Counted from the stretch's first letter, positions 15,899-25,495 are shown. The stretch: 53,845 bases of DNA from Bacteroidota bacterium (GCA_018266915.1 JAFDZM010000075.1:1-53845); one strand, 5' to 3'. Numbers and translations: made by a program. Notes: a model not told the origin generated them from the sequence alone.

Positions 15899-16801
15899 AT
15901 GAGCTACAACGAGACTTTTTTTAGACCAGAGGATAATGCACGTTATTTAAGCAAGTTGAACTTGCAATTAGTTATGCAAAAACGTGTACTCGATTTCCTA
16001 ATCAAAAATTTAATAGCGGCAAATAACCAAATTCAATTAGAGCATTGCGATTGCTTTTTACACCTGATAGCTAAAATTCGGATTAATCTAGAGTCAATAA
16101 ACTCAGTTCTTACTTTTTTATATGAAGACTATAGATTCAAAGTTAGTGCTAATTTACTTTATAGAAGCGTAGTTGATGATATAATAACTATAACATATTT
16201 AATTGGCTTTATAAAATTAGATGATCCATTGCAAAGCGCTTTAAATAATGAATTAAACATCCTTCACAAAGAATATCTATTGAGTAGCATTGAAGCCGTA
16301 AAATCAGAATTCGAGTTTCAGGATTTGGTAAATTCATATAAAAATGAGCCAAGTATAGAAAAGCCTGATTATATAAAAGAGATAAAGGAGAGTAATCCCG
16401 AATTGATAGATGAGAATTTTGAATGGAAACGCAATGAAGATATTCGAAAAACGACACATTTAGCTTTTATCGACCTAATGAATCAGGATGGTAAGAAAAG
16501 AAAGTCATTTATAACGGAAGAAAAGAAATTGGAGTTTATAAAAAACCGAGGATTTGAAACTCATTCACAATTGAGGGGTCTATTTAAATATTACACACAG
16601 TACCAACACTACAGCCCCAAAACCATTAATTTACTTAATTCTCACATAGATTTCGACATAGTATCGTATCAAAATGTATTAGGAAATGTTGTTTTAACAA
16701 TCGATAGATTATACGACTTCATAAATTTTGAGAATAAAGAATCTCTTAAAAAAGAATGGGAAGAGCTGTCAAATATTGTATTTGACAGTTTTAAAGAATG
16801 A
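15899..16801 (+). CDS. Hypothetical protein, possibly DUF5677-like
   Basis: A 300-residue, mostly helical, soluble protein. The stretch about residues 80-105 (SANLLYRSVVDDIITITYLIGF) resembles the conserved helix of DUF5677-type proteins, but that assignment is weak. The rest is charged and lysine/glutamate-rich. I start it at the ATG at 15899; the frame is open for eight more codons from a non-ATG start. It is strongly AT-rich compared with rpmB and acs on either side and stands alone on the plus strand, which suggests horizontal gain. Confidence 0.6.
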   Translation: MSYNETFFRPEDNARYLSKLNLQLVMQKRVLDFLIKNLIAANNQIQLEHCDCFLHLIAKIRINLESINSVLTFLYEDYRFKVSANLLYRSVVDDIITITYLIGFIKLDDPLQSALNNELNILHKEYLLSSIEAVKSEFEFQDLVNSYKNEPSIEKPDYIKEIKESNPELIDENFEWKRNEDIRKTTHLAFIDLMNQDGKKRKSFITEEKKLEFIKNRGFETHSQLRGLFKYYTQYQHYSPKTINLLNSHIDFDIVSYQNVLGNVVLTIDRLYDFINFENKESLKKEWEELSNIVFDSFKE

Positions 16802-16957
16802 TTTCTAATATAAAATCCCACTACGGTAGTTTTAAAATATTCAGTTAACAATAAAATTGCTAATTTTCGCTCACCAATTTACTATTTGATATTCCACTGT
16901 TGTTTGTGAAATGTTCTGTCATTTGAGTAACAACAAAATTTATCAAAACACACAACC

Positions 16958-18859
16958 ATGAAGATCACTTCTTTTGAAGAGTACCAACAAGCCTACCAGA
17001 AAAGCGTTGAACAACCCGAGGAGTTCTGGGCCGATATTGCCGGGAATTTCCAGTGGCGCAAGCCGTGGCTAAAGGTACTAGAATGGAACTTTACTGAGCC
17101 TAACATCAAATGGTTCAGGGGTGCCAAACTGAACATTACCGAAAACTGCCTCGACCGCCACCTGGCAAAACTGGGCGATAAACCCGCCATTATGTGGGAG
17201 CCGAACGACCCAAATGAGGATCACCGTGTGCTCACCTACCGCCAGTTACACGAGAAGGTTTGTGAGTTTGCCAATGTGCTTAAAAACAATGGTGCCAGGA
17301 AGGGCGACCGTATTTGCATCTATATGCCGATGGTACCTGAGCTGGCTATTGCCGTATTGGCATGTGCCCGTATCGGAGCTATTCACTCGGTTGTGTTTGG
17401 TGGTTTTTCGGCGCAATCTATTGCCGACCGTATTAAAGATGCTACCTGCAATATCGTGATCACAGCAGATGGCGGCTTTAGGGGGACAAAAGAAATTCCG
17501 TTAAAATCTATCATAGACGATGCGCTGGTACAATGCCCTTCCGTTAAAAAAGTGATCGTACTGACCCGCAGCCGTACGCCAATCTCGATGATAAAAGGCC
17601 GCGATGTGTGGTGGGAAGATGAGATCAAGAAAGTAGAAACCCAGGGCAATATCAACTGCGAAGCCGAAGAAATGGACGCCGAAGATATGCTGTTCATCCT
17701 GTACACTTCGGGATCAACAGGGAAACCAAAGGGCGTAGTGCATACCTGCGGCGGTTACATGGTTTATGCCGGTTATACTTTTGCAAATGTATTCCAGTAT
17801 AATCCAGGTGAGATATTTTTCTGCACTGCAGATATCGGCTGGATCACCGGTCACTCTTATATTGTTTACGGACCGCTTTCACAGGGTGCTACTACCTTTA
17901 TGTTCGAAGGTATACCTACCTGGCCAAGCCCGGGTCGTTTCTGGGAAATTGTAGAAAAATATAAGGTCAACATATTATATACCGCGCCTACCGCAATCCG
18001 CTCGTTGATGAGCTTTGGTACGGATGTGGTAAAGAGCAAAGATCTGAGTTCATTAAAAAAATTAGGTTCAGTAGGTGAACCGATCAACGAAGAGGCATGG
18101 CACTGGTTTGATGAGAACGTTGGCCACAAAAATTGTCCGATAGTAGATACCTGGTGGCAAACGGAAACCGGGGGCATTATGATATCGCCGATCGCAGGTG
18201 TTACCAAGACCAAACCAACCTATGCTACTTTACCTCTTCCGGGTGTTCAGCCTGTTCTGGTAGACGAGCACGGACAAGAAGTACATGGCAACGGCGTGAG
18301 CGGATTTTTATGTATCCAGTTCCCATGGCCGGGCATGCTGCGTACCACGTATGGCGATCATGAACGCTGCCGCCAGACTTATTTTTCAGCTTATCCGGGC
18401 AAATATTTTACCGGTGACGGATGCCTGCGCGACGAGGATGGCTATTACCGCATCACCGGTCGTGTGGATGACGTATTGAACGTATCCGGTCACCGTATCG
18501 GTACCGCCGAAGTGGAAAATGCAATCAACATGCATGCAACCGTAGTAGAATCAGCAGTAGTGGGCTATCCGCACGATATAAAGGGACAGGGTGTATATGC
18601 ATTTGTAGTTAGCCCTAACATGCATGGCGACGAGGAGCTTACCCGCAAAGATATTTTGATGACTGTAACCCGCATCATTGGCGCCATAGCCAAACCAGAT
18701 AAAATTCAGTTTGTAACCGGATTGCCTAAAACACGTTCCGGGAAGATCATGCGCCGTATTCTGCGCAAGATTGCCGAAGGCGATACTTCTAACTTAGGTG
18801 ATACAACGACTTTGCTCGATCCGGCTGTTGTGGAAGAAATTAAGGCAGGGGCTCTTTAA
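16958..18859 (+). CDS. acs: Acetyl-coenzyme A synthetase
   Basis: This 633-residue AMP-forming ligase makes acetyl-CoA from acetate, ATP and CoA through acetyl-adenylate. The P-loop begins Y249-TSGSTGKPKGVVH, followed by GWITGHSYIVYGPL, the adenylation motif TWWQTETGG, and the GRVDDVLNVSGHRIGTAE hinge. The C-terminal catalytic lysine is K596 in TRSGKIMRR, the residue controlled by acetylation in this family. Length and start fit Acs. It is followed two bases after its stop by a long hairpin repeat. Confidence 0.96.
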   Translation: MKITSFEEYQQAYQKSVEQPEEFWADIAGNFQWRKPWLKVLEWNFTEPNIKWFRGAKLNITENCLDRHLAKLGDKPAIMWEPNDPNEDHRVLTYRQLHEKVCEFANVLKNNGARKGDRICIYMPMVPELAIAVLACARIGAIHSVVFGGFSAQSIADRIKDATCNIVITADGGFRGTKEIPLKSIIDDALVQCPSVKKVIVLTRSRTPISMIKGRDVWWEDEIKKVETQGNINCEAEEMDAEDMLFILYTSGSTGKPKGVVHTCGGYMVYAGYTFANVFQYNPGEIFFCTADIGWITGHSYIVYGPLSQGATTFMFEGIPTWPSPGRFWEIVEKYKVNILYTAPTAIRSLMSFGTDVVKSKDLSSLKKLGSVGEPINEEAWHWFDENVGHKNCPIVDTWWQTETGGIMISPIAGVTKTKPTYATLPLPGVQPVLVDEHGQEVHGNGVSGFLCIQFPWPGMLRTTYGDHERCRQTYFSAYPGKYFTGDGCLRDEDGYYRITGRVDDVLNVSGHRIGTAEVENAINMHATVVESAVVGYPHDIKGQGVYAFVVSPNMHGDEELTRKDILMTVTRIIGAIAKPDKIQFVTGLPKTRSGKIMRRILRKIAEGDTSNLGDTTTLLDPAVVEEIKAGAL

Positions 18860-18861
18860 TT

Positions 18862-18936
18862 AGAGTCAAGAAACAAGAGCCAAGAATCAAGACTATTTAA
18901 AATTAATCTTGGTTCTTGGCTCTTGTTTCTTGGTTC
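18862..18936. repeat. AAGAAACAAGAGCCAAGAA inverted repeat after acs
   Basis: Two arms of 33 bases (18862-18894 and 18904-18936) pair at 29 positions around a 9-base AT loop. The arms are built of CAAGA-type pentamer steps. The placement directly after acs suggests it acts as that gene's 3' hairpin. Confidence 0.8.
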
Positions 18937-18993
18937 TATCCAAACCAAATGTTCTTTAGCGGTGTTCTACCAATACATCTAACTAAAAACATT

Positions 18994-19179
18994 ATGGATA
19001 AATTACAAATTAAAGGCGGCTGGAACGAGCTGAAAGGAAAAATAAAACAAGCATACGGCGACCTCACCGATAATGACCTGGTTCACGAAGAAGGCAAAGA
19101 CGACGAAATGCTGGGAAAACTCCAGCAAAAGACCGGCAAAAGCCGCGATGAACTGGTCAAATGGATCAATAGTTTATAA
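18994..19179 (+). CDS. CsbD family stress protein
   Basis: This 61-residue hydrophilic protein begins [20 protein letters not shown] and ends [11 protein letters not shown]. The [23 protein letters not shown] pattern is diagnostic of CsbD, a family of small general-stress proteins of unknown mechanism. I start at the ATG at 18994; the upstream open frame is unrelated to the family. A strong terminator follows eight bases after the stop. Confidence 0.9.
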   Translation: MDKLQIKGGWNELKGKIKQAYGDLTDNDLVHEEGKDDEMLGKLQQKTGKSRDELVKWINSL

Positions 19180-19186
19180 GAGAAGA

Positions 19187-19216
19187 AAGTCTCGTTTTTT
19201 AAACGGGACTTTTTTA
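19187..19216 (+). terminator. Intrinsic terminator of the CsbD gene
   Basis: An 11-bp stem with one G-U pair (19187-19197 and 19201-19211) and a 3-base loop runs into a T6 tract. Confidence 0.85.
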
Positions 19217-19271
19217 TTGCTGTAACTTTGGTTAAGTTTATATGTCCTTTGCATAAATCCTTGAGAACTTT

Positions 19272-20429
19272 ATGTCAACCCCACCACCAACCTATCCCTC
19301 TGTAAAACTTGAGCGAAGAATCGATTATGTAGACCGCCTTAAGGTGCTGATGATCGTACTGGTCATTCTACACCATACGTTTATTACTTATGGGGCGCCA
19401 GGGGGATGGTATTATGCACAAAAAACGACGCAGCAGGCTGCACTCATACCAATGACTTTATTCGTTGCGGTTAACCAGTCATTTTTTATGGGCTTTTTCT
19501 TTTTTCTTTCAGCGCTATTTGTACCCGCTTCTTACGAGAAAAAAGGGGCCAGGCGTTTTGTTACAGACAGACTTATCAGACTCGGCATTCCACTTGTATT
19601 TTATTCCTTCTTATTCGGACCAGTAATGAATTACCTGGTTTATTATGTTGGTTATAATCACCATATTTCATTTATGCAATATTTAAGCGGCTATGATGAC
19701 TGGATTGACTTCGGGGTATTATGGTTTGTGGCTGCACTATTGCTGTTCAACCTCGTGTATGTTTTTTGGCGGGTAATTTTCAAACCACGATTAGATGATG
19801 ATCTATCATCGAAGCTCCCAGTCGGTAAAATACTTGTATTCACGATAGGGCTGGGAATAGTTAGCTTTCTTGTCAGGATAATATTTCCTATCGGCTGGGT
19901 GTTGAAACCGGTTGGTTTTCAGTTAGGACACTTTCCACAGTATATTGTTATGTTTATTCTGGGATTGATGGCCAACCGGAATACATGGATCCATTCCATA
20001 ACTAGCAAAGACGCCAAACAATTAGCAAGAATAGCTGGCTGTGCCATAGCTCTTATTTTTCCACTTTTTTACGTATTGCTTACCTGGTTGAAATTCCCGT
20101 CCAGTTACTTTAGCGGAGGGGTTCACTGGCCATCTTTATTATATGCTTTGTGGGAGCAGGTAACCGGTCTCTGCATTATGGCAGCGCTATTATATTTTGC
20201 AAGAGAACATTGGTATCATTCTTCCAAATTTTCAAAAAACCTATCCCGGAGTGCTTTCGCTGTTTATATTTTTCACCCTATAGTAGTTATTTCTATAGCG
20301 CTAGCATTAAAAAACTGGGACACCGATCCGGTATGGAAACTCCTCGTGGCTGCACCTTTCGCGATTATAGGTAGTTTCTTATTGGGTTCAGTAATTGTCT
20401 CTATTCCTGGAGTAAAAAAGATCGTTTGA
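19272..20429 (+). CDS. Acyltransferase-3 family integral membrane protein
   Basis: This 385-residue protein has about ten hydrophobic segments. The start RIDYVDRLKVLMIVLVILHHTFI carries the family's catalytic-type histidine pair (HH at about residues 37-38) in the first membrane helix. RFVTDRLIRLGIPLVFY and FAVYIFHPIVVISIAL are also typical. The family O-acylates sugars or other envelope components; the acceptor here is unknown. It is monocistronic, between CsbD and a convergent Uma2 gene. Confidence 0.85.
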   Translation: MSTPPPTYPSVKLERRIDYVDRLKVLMIVLVILHHTFITYGAPGGWYYAQKTTQQAALIPMTLFVAVNQSFFMGFFFFLSALFVPASYEKKGARRFVTDRLIRLGIPLVFYSFLFGPVMNYLVYYVGYNHHISFMQYLSGYDDWIDFGVLWFVAALLLFNLVYVFWRVIFKPRLDDDLSSKLPVGKILVFTIGLGIVSFLVRIIFPIGWVLKPVGFQLGHFPQYIVMFILGLMANRNTWIHSITSKDAKQLARIAGCAIALIFPLFYVLLTWLKFPSSYFSGGVHWPSLLYALWEQVTGLCIMAALLYFAREHWYHSSKFSKNLSRSAFAVYIFHPIVVISIALALKNWDTDPVWKLLVAAPFAIIGSFLLGSVIVSIPGVKKIV

Positions 20430-20439
20430 AAATTACTAA

Positions 20440-20997
20440 TCAGAAATTAAATATTTTATTCAGGTCAAAAGTCAATCCGGATAATAAAACAGAATTGAGA
20501 GGTTCCGTTTTTTCAGCTTTTTGATGCAATTGATATACGCCATCTTTCAACACGTACAACTCGCAGTTAAAAGCAATAGGGTCGACAATAATGTATTCTT
20601 TTACACCATATTTTTGGTAAATGTCTTTCTTTTGACGAAGGTCGTAATAAGCGTTTGAAGGAGAGAGTATTTCAATTACCAGGTCAGGAGCTCCTTCTAT
20701 GATGTCTTTAACTATTTCGTTTATTTTCTCCCTTGATATATAAATCAGATCCGGTTGAAAAATATTGTCATTATCAAAACGTACGTCCATTGGAGATAAA
20801 ACTACTAACCCCTGGCTATTTGTCGTTTTAATAAAGCCTTTTATTAAGTCATAAAACTCACCAAGTACCAATTGATGAGCTAAAGAAGGTGATGGCGACA
20901 TAATCAGATCATTTTCTACCAATTGAAAAGGCGCACCTTCTTCCAGCATCATGTAGTCATCCGCGGTGTATTTCTTTTTCTTTTCAACTGCAAGCAT
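20440..20997 (-). CDS. Uma2 family (DUF820) restriction-endonuclease-like protein
   Basis: This 185-residue protein has a PD-(D/E)XK-type core: PDLVIEILSPSN and, after a helix, KYGVKEYIIVDP. YTADDYMMLEEGAPFQLVENDLIMSPSPS at the N-terminus is characteristic of Uma2. The family is abundant in Bacteroidota and cyanobacteria; its biological role is unclear. I use the ATG at 20997 (MLAVEKKKKY) because the longer start at 21024 would abut the divergent surE start. Only 27 bases separate the two start codons. Confidence 0.85.
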   Translation of the reverse strand: MLAVEKKKKYTADDYMMLEEGAPFQLVENDLIMSPSPSLAHQLVLGEFYDLIKGFIKTTNSQGLVVLSPMDVRFDNDNIFQPDLIYISREKINEIVKDIIEGAPDLVIEILSPSNAYYDLRQKKDIYQKYGVKEYIIVDPIAFNCELYVLKDGVYQLHQKAEKTEPLNSVLLSGLTFDLNKIFNF

Positions 20998-21024
20998 AAA
21001 CCAAATATAACTAATTTTGGCCAA

Positions 21025-21798
21025 ATGAAAACCAATAAACCCACCATACTTGTTGTTAACGACGACGGGATTACTGCACCCGGCATAAAAGCCTTAATGG
21101 ATACTATGCGCGATATTGGCAATGTGGTAGTAGTGGCGCCGGATAGTCCGCAATCCGGCATGGGGCATGCTATTACTATCGGGAGTCCGCTGCGTTTGGA
21201 TAAGGTAGATATTTATGAAGGTATTGAAAGTTACCGTTGCTCTGGCACACCTGTCGATTGTGTAAAGCTGGCAGTCAACAAAGTTTTCAAAGGGAAAAAG
21301 CCTGATCTATGTGTTTCAGGCATCAATCATGGATTGAATAACTCTATCAATATATTGTATTCAGGCACCATGTCGGCAGCGGTTGAAGGGGCAATTGAAA
21401 GCATTCCTTCAATAGGTTTTTCATTAGACGATTATACCCTGCAGGCCGATTTTAGTCACTGCCTTAAATATGTCAGGGAAATAGCATTGCAGGTTTTGCA
21501 AAATGGATTGCCCGCATCCACCCTGCTAAATGTTAACTTCCCGAATGGTGCTCATATTAAAGGCATAAAAATATGCCGCCAGGCCAATGCCAAATGGGCC
21601 GAGGAATTTGATGAGCGCATGGATCCGCACAAACGTCCTTACTATTGGCTGACAGGCGTGTTTCAGTTGAATGATACGGGCGAAGAAACTGATGTATGGG
21701 CTTTGGAGAATAATTATGTATCGGTAGTTCCGGTGCAGTTTGATATGACAGCGCATCATGCAATCCCATTAATTAATACCTGGAATTTCAATATCTGA
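21025..21798 (+). CDS. surE: 5'/3'-nucleotidase SurE
   Basis: This 257-residue metal-dependent phosphatase removes phosphate from 5' and 3' nucleoside monophosphates and is linked to survival in stationary phase. Metal ligands are visible: D13-D14 in VVNDDGITAPG, the serine in PDSPQSGMGHAIT, and the asparagine in VSGINHGLNNS. The start is the ATG at 21025; upstream codons of the open frame read through the divergent Uma2 gene. It lies five bases before lpxB, a conserved pairing in Bacteroidota. Confidence 0.95.
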   Translation: MKTNKPTILVVNDDGITAPGIKALMDTMRDIGNVVVVAPDSPQSGMGHAITIGSPLRLDKVDIYEGIESYRCSGTPVDCVKLAVNKVFKGKKPDLCVSGINHGLNNSINILYSGTMSAAVEGAIESIPSIGFSLDDYTLQADFSHCLKYVREIALQVLQNGLPASTLLNVNFPNGAHIKGIKICRQANAKWAEEFDERMDPHKRPYYWLTGVFQLNDTGEETDVWALENNYVSVVPVQFDMTAHHAIPLINTWNFNI

Positions 21799-21803
21799 GA
21801 GCT

Positions 21804-22916
21804 ATGAGATATTACCTGGTAGCCGGCGAGGCCTCCGGCGATCTGCACGGGGCCAACCTGATGAAAGCGCTAAAAGAAAAGGATACGAATGCTGAATTTC
21901 GTTTCTTTGGCGGTGACCTGATGCTGGCTGAGGGCGGCGAATTGGTAAAACATTATGCTGATATGGCCTACATGGGCTTTATCGAGGTTGTGGCCAATCT
22001 GCGCGTGATTTTCAAAAACATGAAGGCTTGCAAAGAGGACATCGCCACATGGCAGCCTGATGTTTTGGTGCTGATCGACTTCCCGGGATTCAACCTGAAA
22101 ATTGCGGAGTTTGCCAAGGCGAATAATATCCTGGTCTGCTATTATATCTCCCCAAAAGTTTGGGCATGGAACCAAAAACGGGTATTAAGGATCAAACGAA
22201 TCGTCGACCACCTGTTCTGCATCCTGCCTTTTGAAGTCGATTTTTATAAAGACTGGGGTATGGAAGTGGATTATGTGGGTAATCCTTTGCTGGATGCAGT
22301 TTCTGCTTTTAACCCCGATCCGGGTTTTCGGAATAAAAATCAGCTTTCAGATAAAAAGATCATCGCCCTCTTACCGGGCAGCAGAAAGCAAGAGATCAGC
22401 CGTCTATTGCCTGATATGGTCGCAGTAGCCCAGAAATGGCCGGAATACGAATTTGTTATTGCCGGGGCGCCATCTTTCAACCAGGCTTATTATGATCAAT
22501 ATCTGGAGGGCGGCCAAATCAAAGTGCTGTTCAATTCAACCTATGATCTGTTGAATATTGCCCACGCCGCTATTGTGGCTTCAGGAACGGCTACTTTGGA
22601 GACCGCCTTATTTAATGTACCACAAGTGGTAGTGTATAAAAGCAGCACCATCAGCATTACCATAGGCCGGATGGTGATCCGCGTAAAATATATTTCATTG
22701 GTGAATTTGATTATGGATAGTTTGATTGTAAAAGAGTTGATCCAGCAGGATTGCAATCCTGAAAAGATCAACGAAGAGATGAGCCTGATTTTAGATGATA
22801 AAACTTACCGCCATAACATGCTCGGCAATTATAATACACTCCACGAAAAGATGGGCAAACCCGGCGCCTCTGAAAAAACTGCCGGACTCATTATAAAATA
22901 TGCCGCAAAAAAATAG
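21804..22916 (+). CDS. lpxB: Lipid-A-disaccharide synthase LpxB
   Basis: This 370-residue GT19 glycosyltransferase joins UDP-diacylglucosamine and lipid X to make the lipid A disaccharide. YYLVAGEASGDLHGANLM is the family signature, followed by GGDLM, YMGFIEVVANL, DFPGFNLKIAEFA, YYISPKVWAWNQKRVLRIK and ALLPGSRKQEI. It is encoded directly after surE. Its TAG stop lies within the 5' arm of a hairpin. Confidence 0.95.
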   Translation: MRYYLVAGEASGDLHGANLMKALKEKDTNAEFRFFGGDLMLAEGGELVKHYADMAYMGFIEVVANLRVIFKNMKACKEDIATWQPDVLVLIDFPGFNLKIAEFAKANNILVCYYISPKVWAWNQKRVLRIKRIVDHLFCILPFEVDFYKDWGMEVDYVGNPLLDAVSAFNPDPGFRNKNQLSDKKIIALLPGSRKQEISRLLPDMVAVAQKWPEYEFVIAGAPSFNQAYYDQYLEGGQIKVLFNSTYDLLNIAHAAIVASGTATLETALFNVPQVVVYKSSTISITIGRMVIRVKYISLVNLIMDSLIVKELIQQDCNPEKINEEMSLILDDKTYRHNMLGNYNTLHEKMGKPGASEKTAGLIIKYAAKK

Positions 22917-22940
22917 CGGCCAACATTACATTGGTCGCTA
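22914..22940 (+). terminator. Hairpin terminator of surE-lpxB
   Basis: A 10-bp stem with one G-U pair (22914-22923 and 22931-22940) and a 7-base loop begins exactly at the lpxB TAG stop codon. The U tract after it is weak, so termination may be partial. Confidence 0.55.
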
Positions 22941-22971
22941 TCAATGTCTTTAACCCGGCTGGTTGTTCGTA

Positions 22972-23124
22972 TTAACGAATCTGTAACCTCACGTGTTGAT
23001 TGCCGTGCAATAATTGTTGTTTAAGGCTTTTGTTATTATTTAGATCATTCATTAAGATCGCCTTCAGTTCGTTGTCAAAACGGTTCAATAGTTTAGTTGC
23101 TGTAGTTTTCTTATGACTTTTCAT
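22972..23124 (-). CDS. Hypothetical small basic protein (50 residues)
   Basis: The frame reads MKSHKKTTATKLLNRFDNEL then KAILMNDLNNNKSLKQQLLH and ends NQHVRLQIR. It is helical and basic, without signal peptide or membrane segment. It lies 35 bases downstream of another small minus-strand gene, and the AT-rich leader before its ATG is typical of genes in this window. I recognise no family. Confidence 0.45.
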   Translation of the reverse strand: MKSHKKTTATKLLNRFDNELKAILMNDLNNNKSLKQQLLHGNQHVRLQIR

Positions 23125-23159
23125 AATACGCTGTTAATTAGGTTACTATATATTATACG

Positions 23160-23348
23160 TCAATCGCCTTCTTTTGGTTCCCTGTCAATATGATCTTTTT
23201 CTGTTAAATTATCTTTTCGTCTTTTTGCCTCTTTATATTGCCTGATAATTTGCTCCTTTTCACGCCCGTCAGTGGGCAATTCAGGATCCTGCGGGTTTTC
23301 CCACCCCTGTTCTTCGTTGCCCGGTATTTTTTTCTTTGGATCGGTCAT
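23160..23348 (-). CDS. Hypothetical small hydrophilic protein (62 residues)
   Basis: Starting at the ATG at 23348, the protein reads MTDPKKKIPGNEEQGWENPQ with a long charged helix (REKEQIIRQYKEAKRRKDNLTEK) and an acidic tail. It has no hydrophobic segment and is probably partly disordered. A longer start at 23390 adds a short hydrophobic stretch but needs a non-standard start region. Function unknown; it may be co-transcribed with the 50-residue gene downstream. Confidence 0.55.
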   Translation of the reverse strand: MTDPKKKIPGNEEQGWENPQDPELPTDGREKEQIIRQYKEAKRRKDNLTEKDHIDREPKEGD

Positions 23349-23539
23349 ATGGCCAATTATGATTCCTGTAACCCCAATTTTGTGCCACAATCATTCTAAA
23401 AAACAAGAAAAGAGAAATTTGGGCGCCAAATGGCACTTGATGAGAAGGGAAGAAAGCTTTTGTACCAATGATGAAAATGGTATTAAGAGAATTTGAATTG
23501 ATATAATGACGAGATATCGCCTCCGGATTAGTCGTTTAA

Positions 23540-24742
23540 CTATACACCGCGCCTGATTTTTTGTACAATCCGGTGGCTTAACAAGTGTACAACTACTGCG
23601 ATAACAGATACAGCAATGCCCAAAATACATACACCAGTCCATTTATAATGCGCCCATGCCTGTGCCGCCAGGTAAGTACCAAAGCCACCGCCGATAAAAT
23701 AGGTTACCATATATATGGTGTTAATGCGGTTACGTGCTTCGGGCCGGAGAGCGAATATCAGCGACTGGTTGGAAATATGCGTTGCCTGCACACCCATATC
23801 CATCACAATCACTCCTATAATTAACCCTAAAAAACTATGAGCAGAAAAATAGAATACGATAAACGAAACTACGATAAGCAATAGCGTAAATGCAGATAAT
23901 TTATATGCATCCATTTTATCGCTTAGTTTACCCATCAATCCAGCGGCAAGCGCACCAAAAGCACCAACCAGGCCGAACAAACCGGCAACGTCACTCCCTT
24001 TATTAAAGTTTTCGCGCAACAAAAAAGTAAGTGTCACCCAAAAAGCGCTGAAGCAAGCAAAACATAAAGCACCGCGTATAGCAGCAACGCGCAAGGCAGG
24101 TTCTTCTTTTATTAAGGTAAGCAGCGACTTCATTAGAGCACCATAGGTTCCGGTATATTCGGGCTCAACTTCAGGAAGCAGGAAAAACAAGAGCAGCCAT
24201 ATTACTACCATTATCCCGGCTGCTATATAAAACATTGCCCTCCAGCCCAAGTGAGCGCCAACGAAACCACTTATGGTTCTCGACAATAGTATACCTAATA
24301 ATAAACCGCTCATTACAAAACCGATCTTGGCGCCACGCTCCTCAGGTTTGGCTAAATGGGCTGTCATCGGCACTAACAATTGTGGGATCAAAGAGAATAT
24401 ACCCACCAAATAGCTGGCCGCAATTAGTAAATTAATTCCCGTAGCCATTCCAACCAATATTAACGCTACTGTAGCCATAGCCAGGCACCCCATGATCAAA
24501 CGCTTCCGGCGAATCATGTCTGCGAGCGGCGCTATAAAAAGCATGCCGGTAGCATAGCCTAATTGCGTTAGTCCACCTACCTGCCCCGCTTTACCGCTGC
24601 CGACATGGAAAGTCCGGGCCATATCGTCCAGTAAAGGTTGATTATAATATAAATTGGCAACGATCAACCCCGTTGCAATTGCCATTACCCATAAAAGAGA
24701 GGGGGTAAGTTCGGGATGAGTGATTTTTTTAGCGTTAGTCAT
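23540..24742 (-). CDS. MFS transporter, DHA1-like
   Basis: This 400-residue protein has twelve predicted membrane helices. The loop 2-3 signature is GYATGMLFIAPLADMIRRKRLIMG, and helix 4-5 carries PLDD..F-type MFS residues. YYNQPLLDDMARTFHV near the N-terminus is typical of drug/arabinose-efflux-like MFS members. The substrate is unknown. It is monocistronic and followed by a long AT-rich spacer on its 5' side. Confidence 0.9.
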   Translation of the reverse strand: MTNAKKITHPELTPSLLWVMAIATGLIVANLYYNQPLLDDMARTFHVGSGKAGQVGGLTQLGYATGMLFIAPLADMIRRKRLIMGCLAMATVALILVGMATGINLLIAASYLVGIFSLIPQLLVPMTAHLAKPEERGAKIGFVMSGLLLGILLSRTISGFVGAHLGWRAMFYIAAGIMVVIWLLLFFLLPEVEPEYTGTYGALMKSLLTLIKEEPALRVAAIRGALCFACFSAFWVTLTFLLRENFNKGSDVAGLFGLVGAFGALAAGLMGKLSDKMDAYKLSAFTLLLIVVSFIVFYFSAHSFLGLIIGVIVMDMGVQATHISNQSLIFALRPEARNRINTIYMVTYFIGGGFGTYLAAQAWAHYKWTGVCILGIAVSVIAVVVHLLSHRIVQKIRRGV

Positions 24743-25495
24743 GCAGGTAAACAGATTTCGCGCAAAGGTGATAAAGTATCTGAAGAAAGTTGTTGGTGTG
24801 AAGTAATATTCTCAGAATTTTGCGTTCATACATTAATTAAACAGCGAAAATGCTTTAAACAGAGTCAATCATCTGAAAAAATCAATAATCAAAAGCCAAA
24901 ATTTAACAATCTTTAACTTTTTGAGGCATTTTCATCTAAAAAAGATCAATAAATTTGTCTTTTGAAATAAAAGAGAGACAAAAATTAGATTTATAATTCA
25001 ATATTTATTTGAAAATCATTTAAAAGCACAGCAAAAACGATATAAATCAATAAATTATTCAATTTTGCAAGCATTTATTAATCGTATTTTTACGTTTTTG
25101 TTGATTTTGTTAAAAAAAATGTTGCTTTTATGAATTTTTTATCTAATTTTACATCGTTGACTTAAATAAAAGAACAAAACAATAACAAAAAATTATTATT
25201 TTTACATAATTTCAGTTATTTAGTTAGTGTAAATTTAATGTTAACAGGAGTTGATTGAATTAGTGACAAAAAAATTACAAATGTGTATAGTACATTTCAA
25301 ATATTAGTGTTACTTTTACACCATAAAATTTAAAAAAAGTCTTCTCATAATTTAGGTTTATAATTGGTTAGTAAAGGCCCCTGCCCATCAGGGGCTTTAC
25401 TGTTTTTAAGCGGTTTTGACGAAACCTGAATTTACCAACTGAAATCCTTCAAATCAGCCGCTCACACAATTCCAATTGCAGTCGTTGTCTGAATT
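24743..25495. other. Long AT-rich gene-free spacer
   Basis: About 750 bases with no supportable protein gene on either strand; frames are short and composition is extremely AT-rich, with many runs of T or A. The only strong structure is the plus-strand terminator-like hairpin at 25370-25407. That raises the possibility of a plus-strand non-coding transcript, reported as a finding. Confidence 0.6.
25370..25407 (+). terminator. Strong terminator-like hairpin with no gene upstream
   Basis: Arms 25370-25383 and 25389-25401 pair over 13 bp with one bulged G (AGTAAAGGCCCCTG / CAGGGGCTTTACT) around a 5-base loop, followed by GTTTTT. Only the plus orientation has a U tract, yet the nearest plus-strand gene is lpxB, more than 2 kb upstream, with minus-strand genes between. 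Confidence 0.7.

Noticed and set aside
24716..24916. 66-codon plus-strand frame at the MFS start
   Set aside because: It runs antisense over the MFS N-terminus into AT-rich spacer and has no family features.
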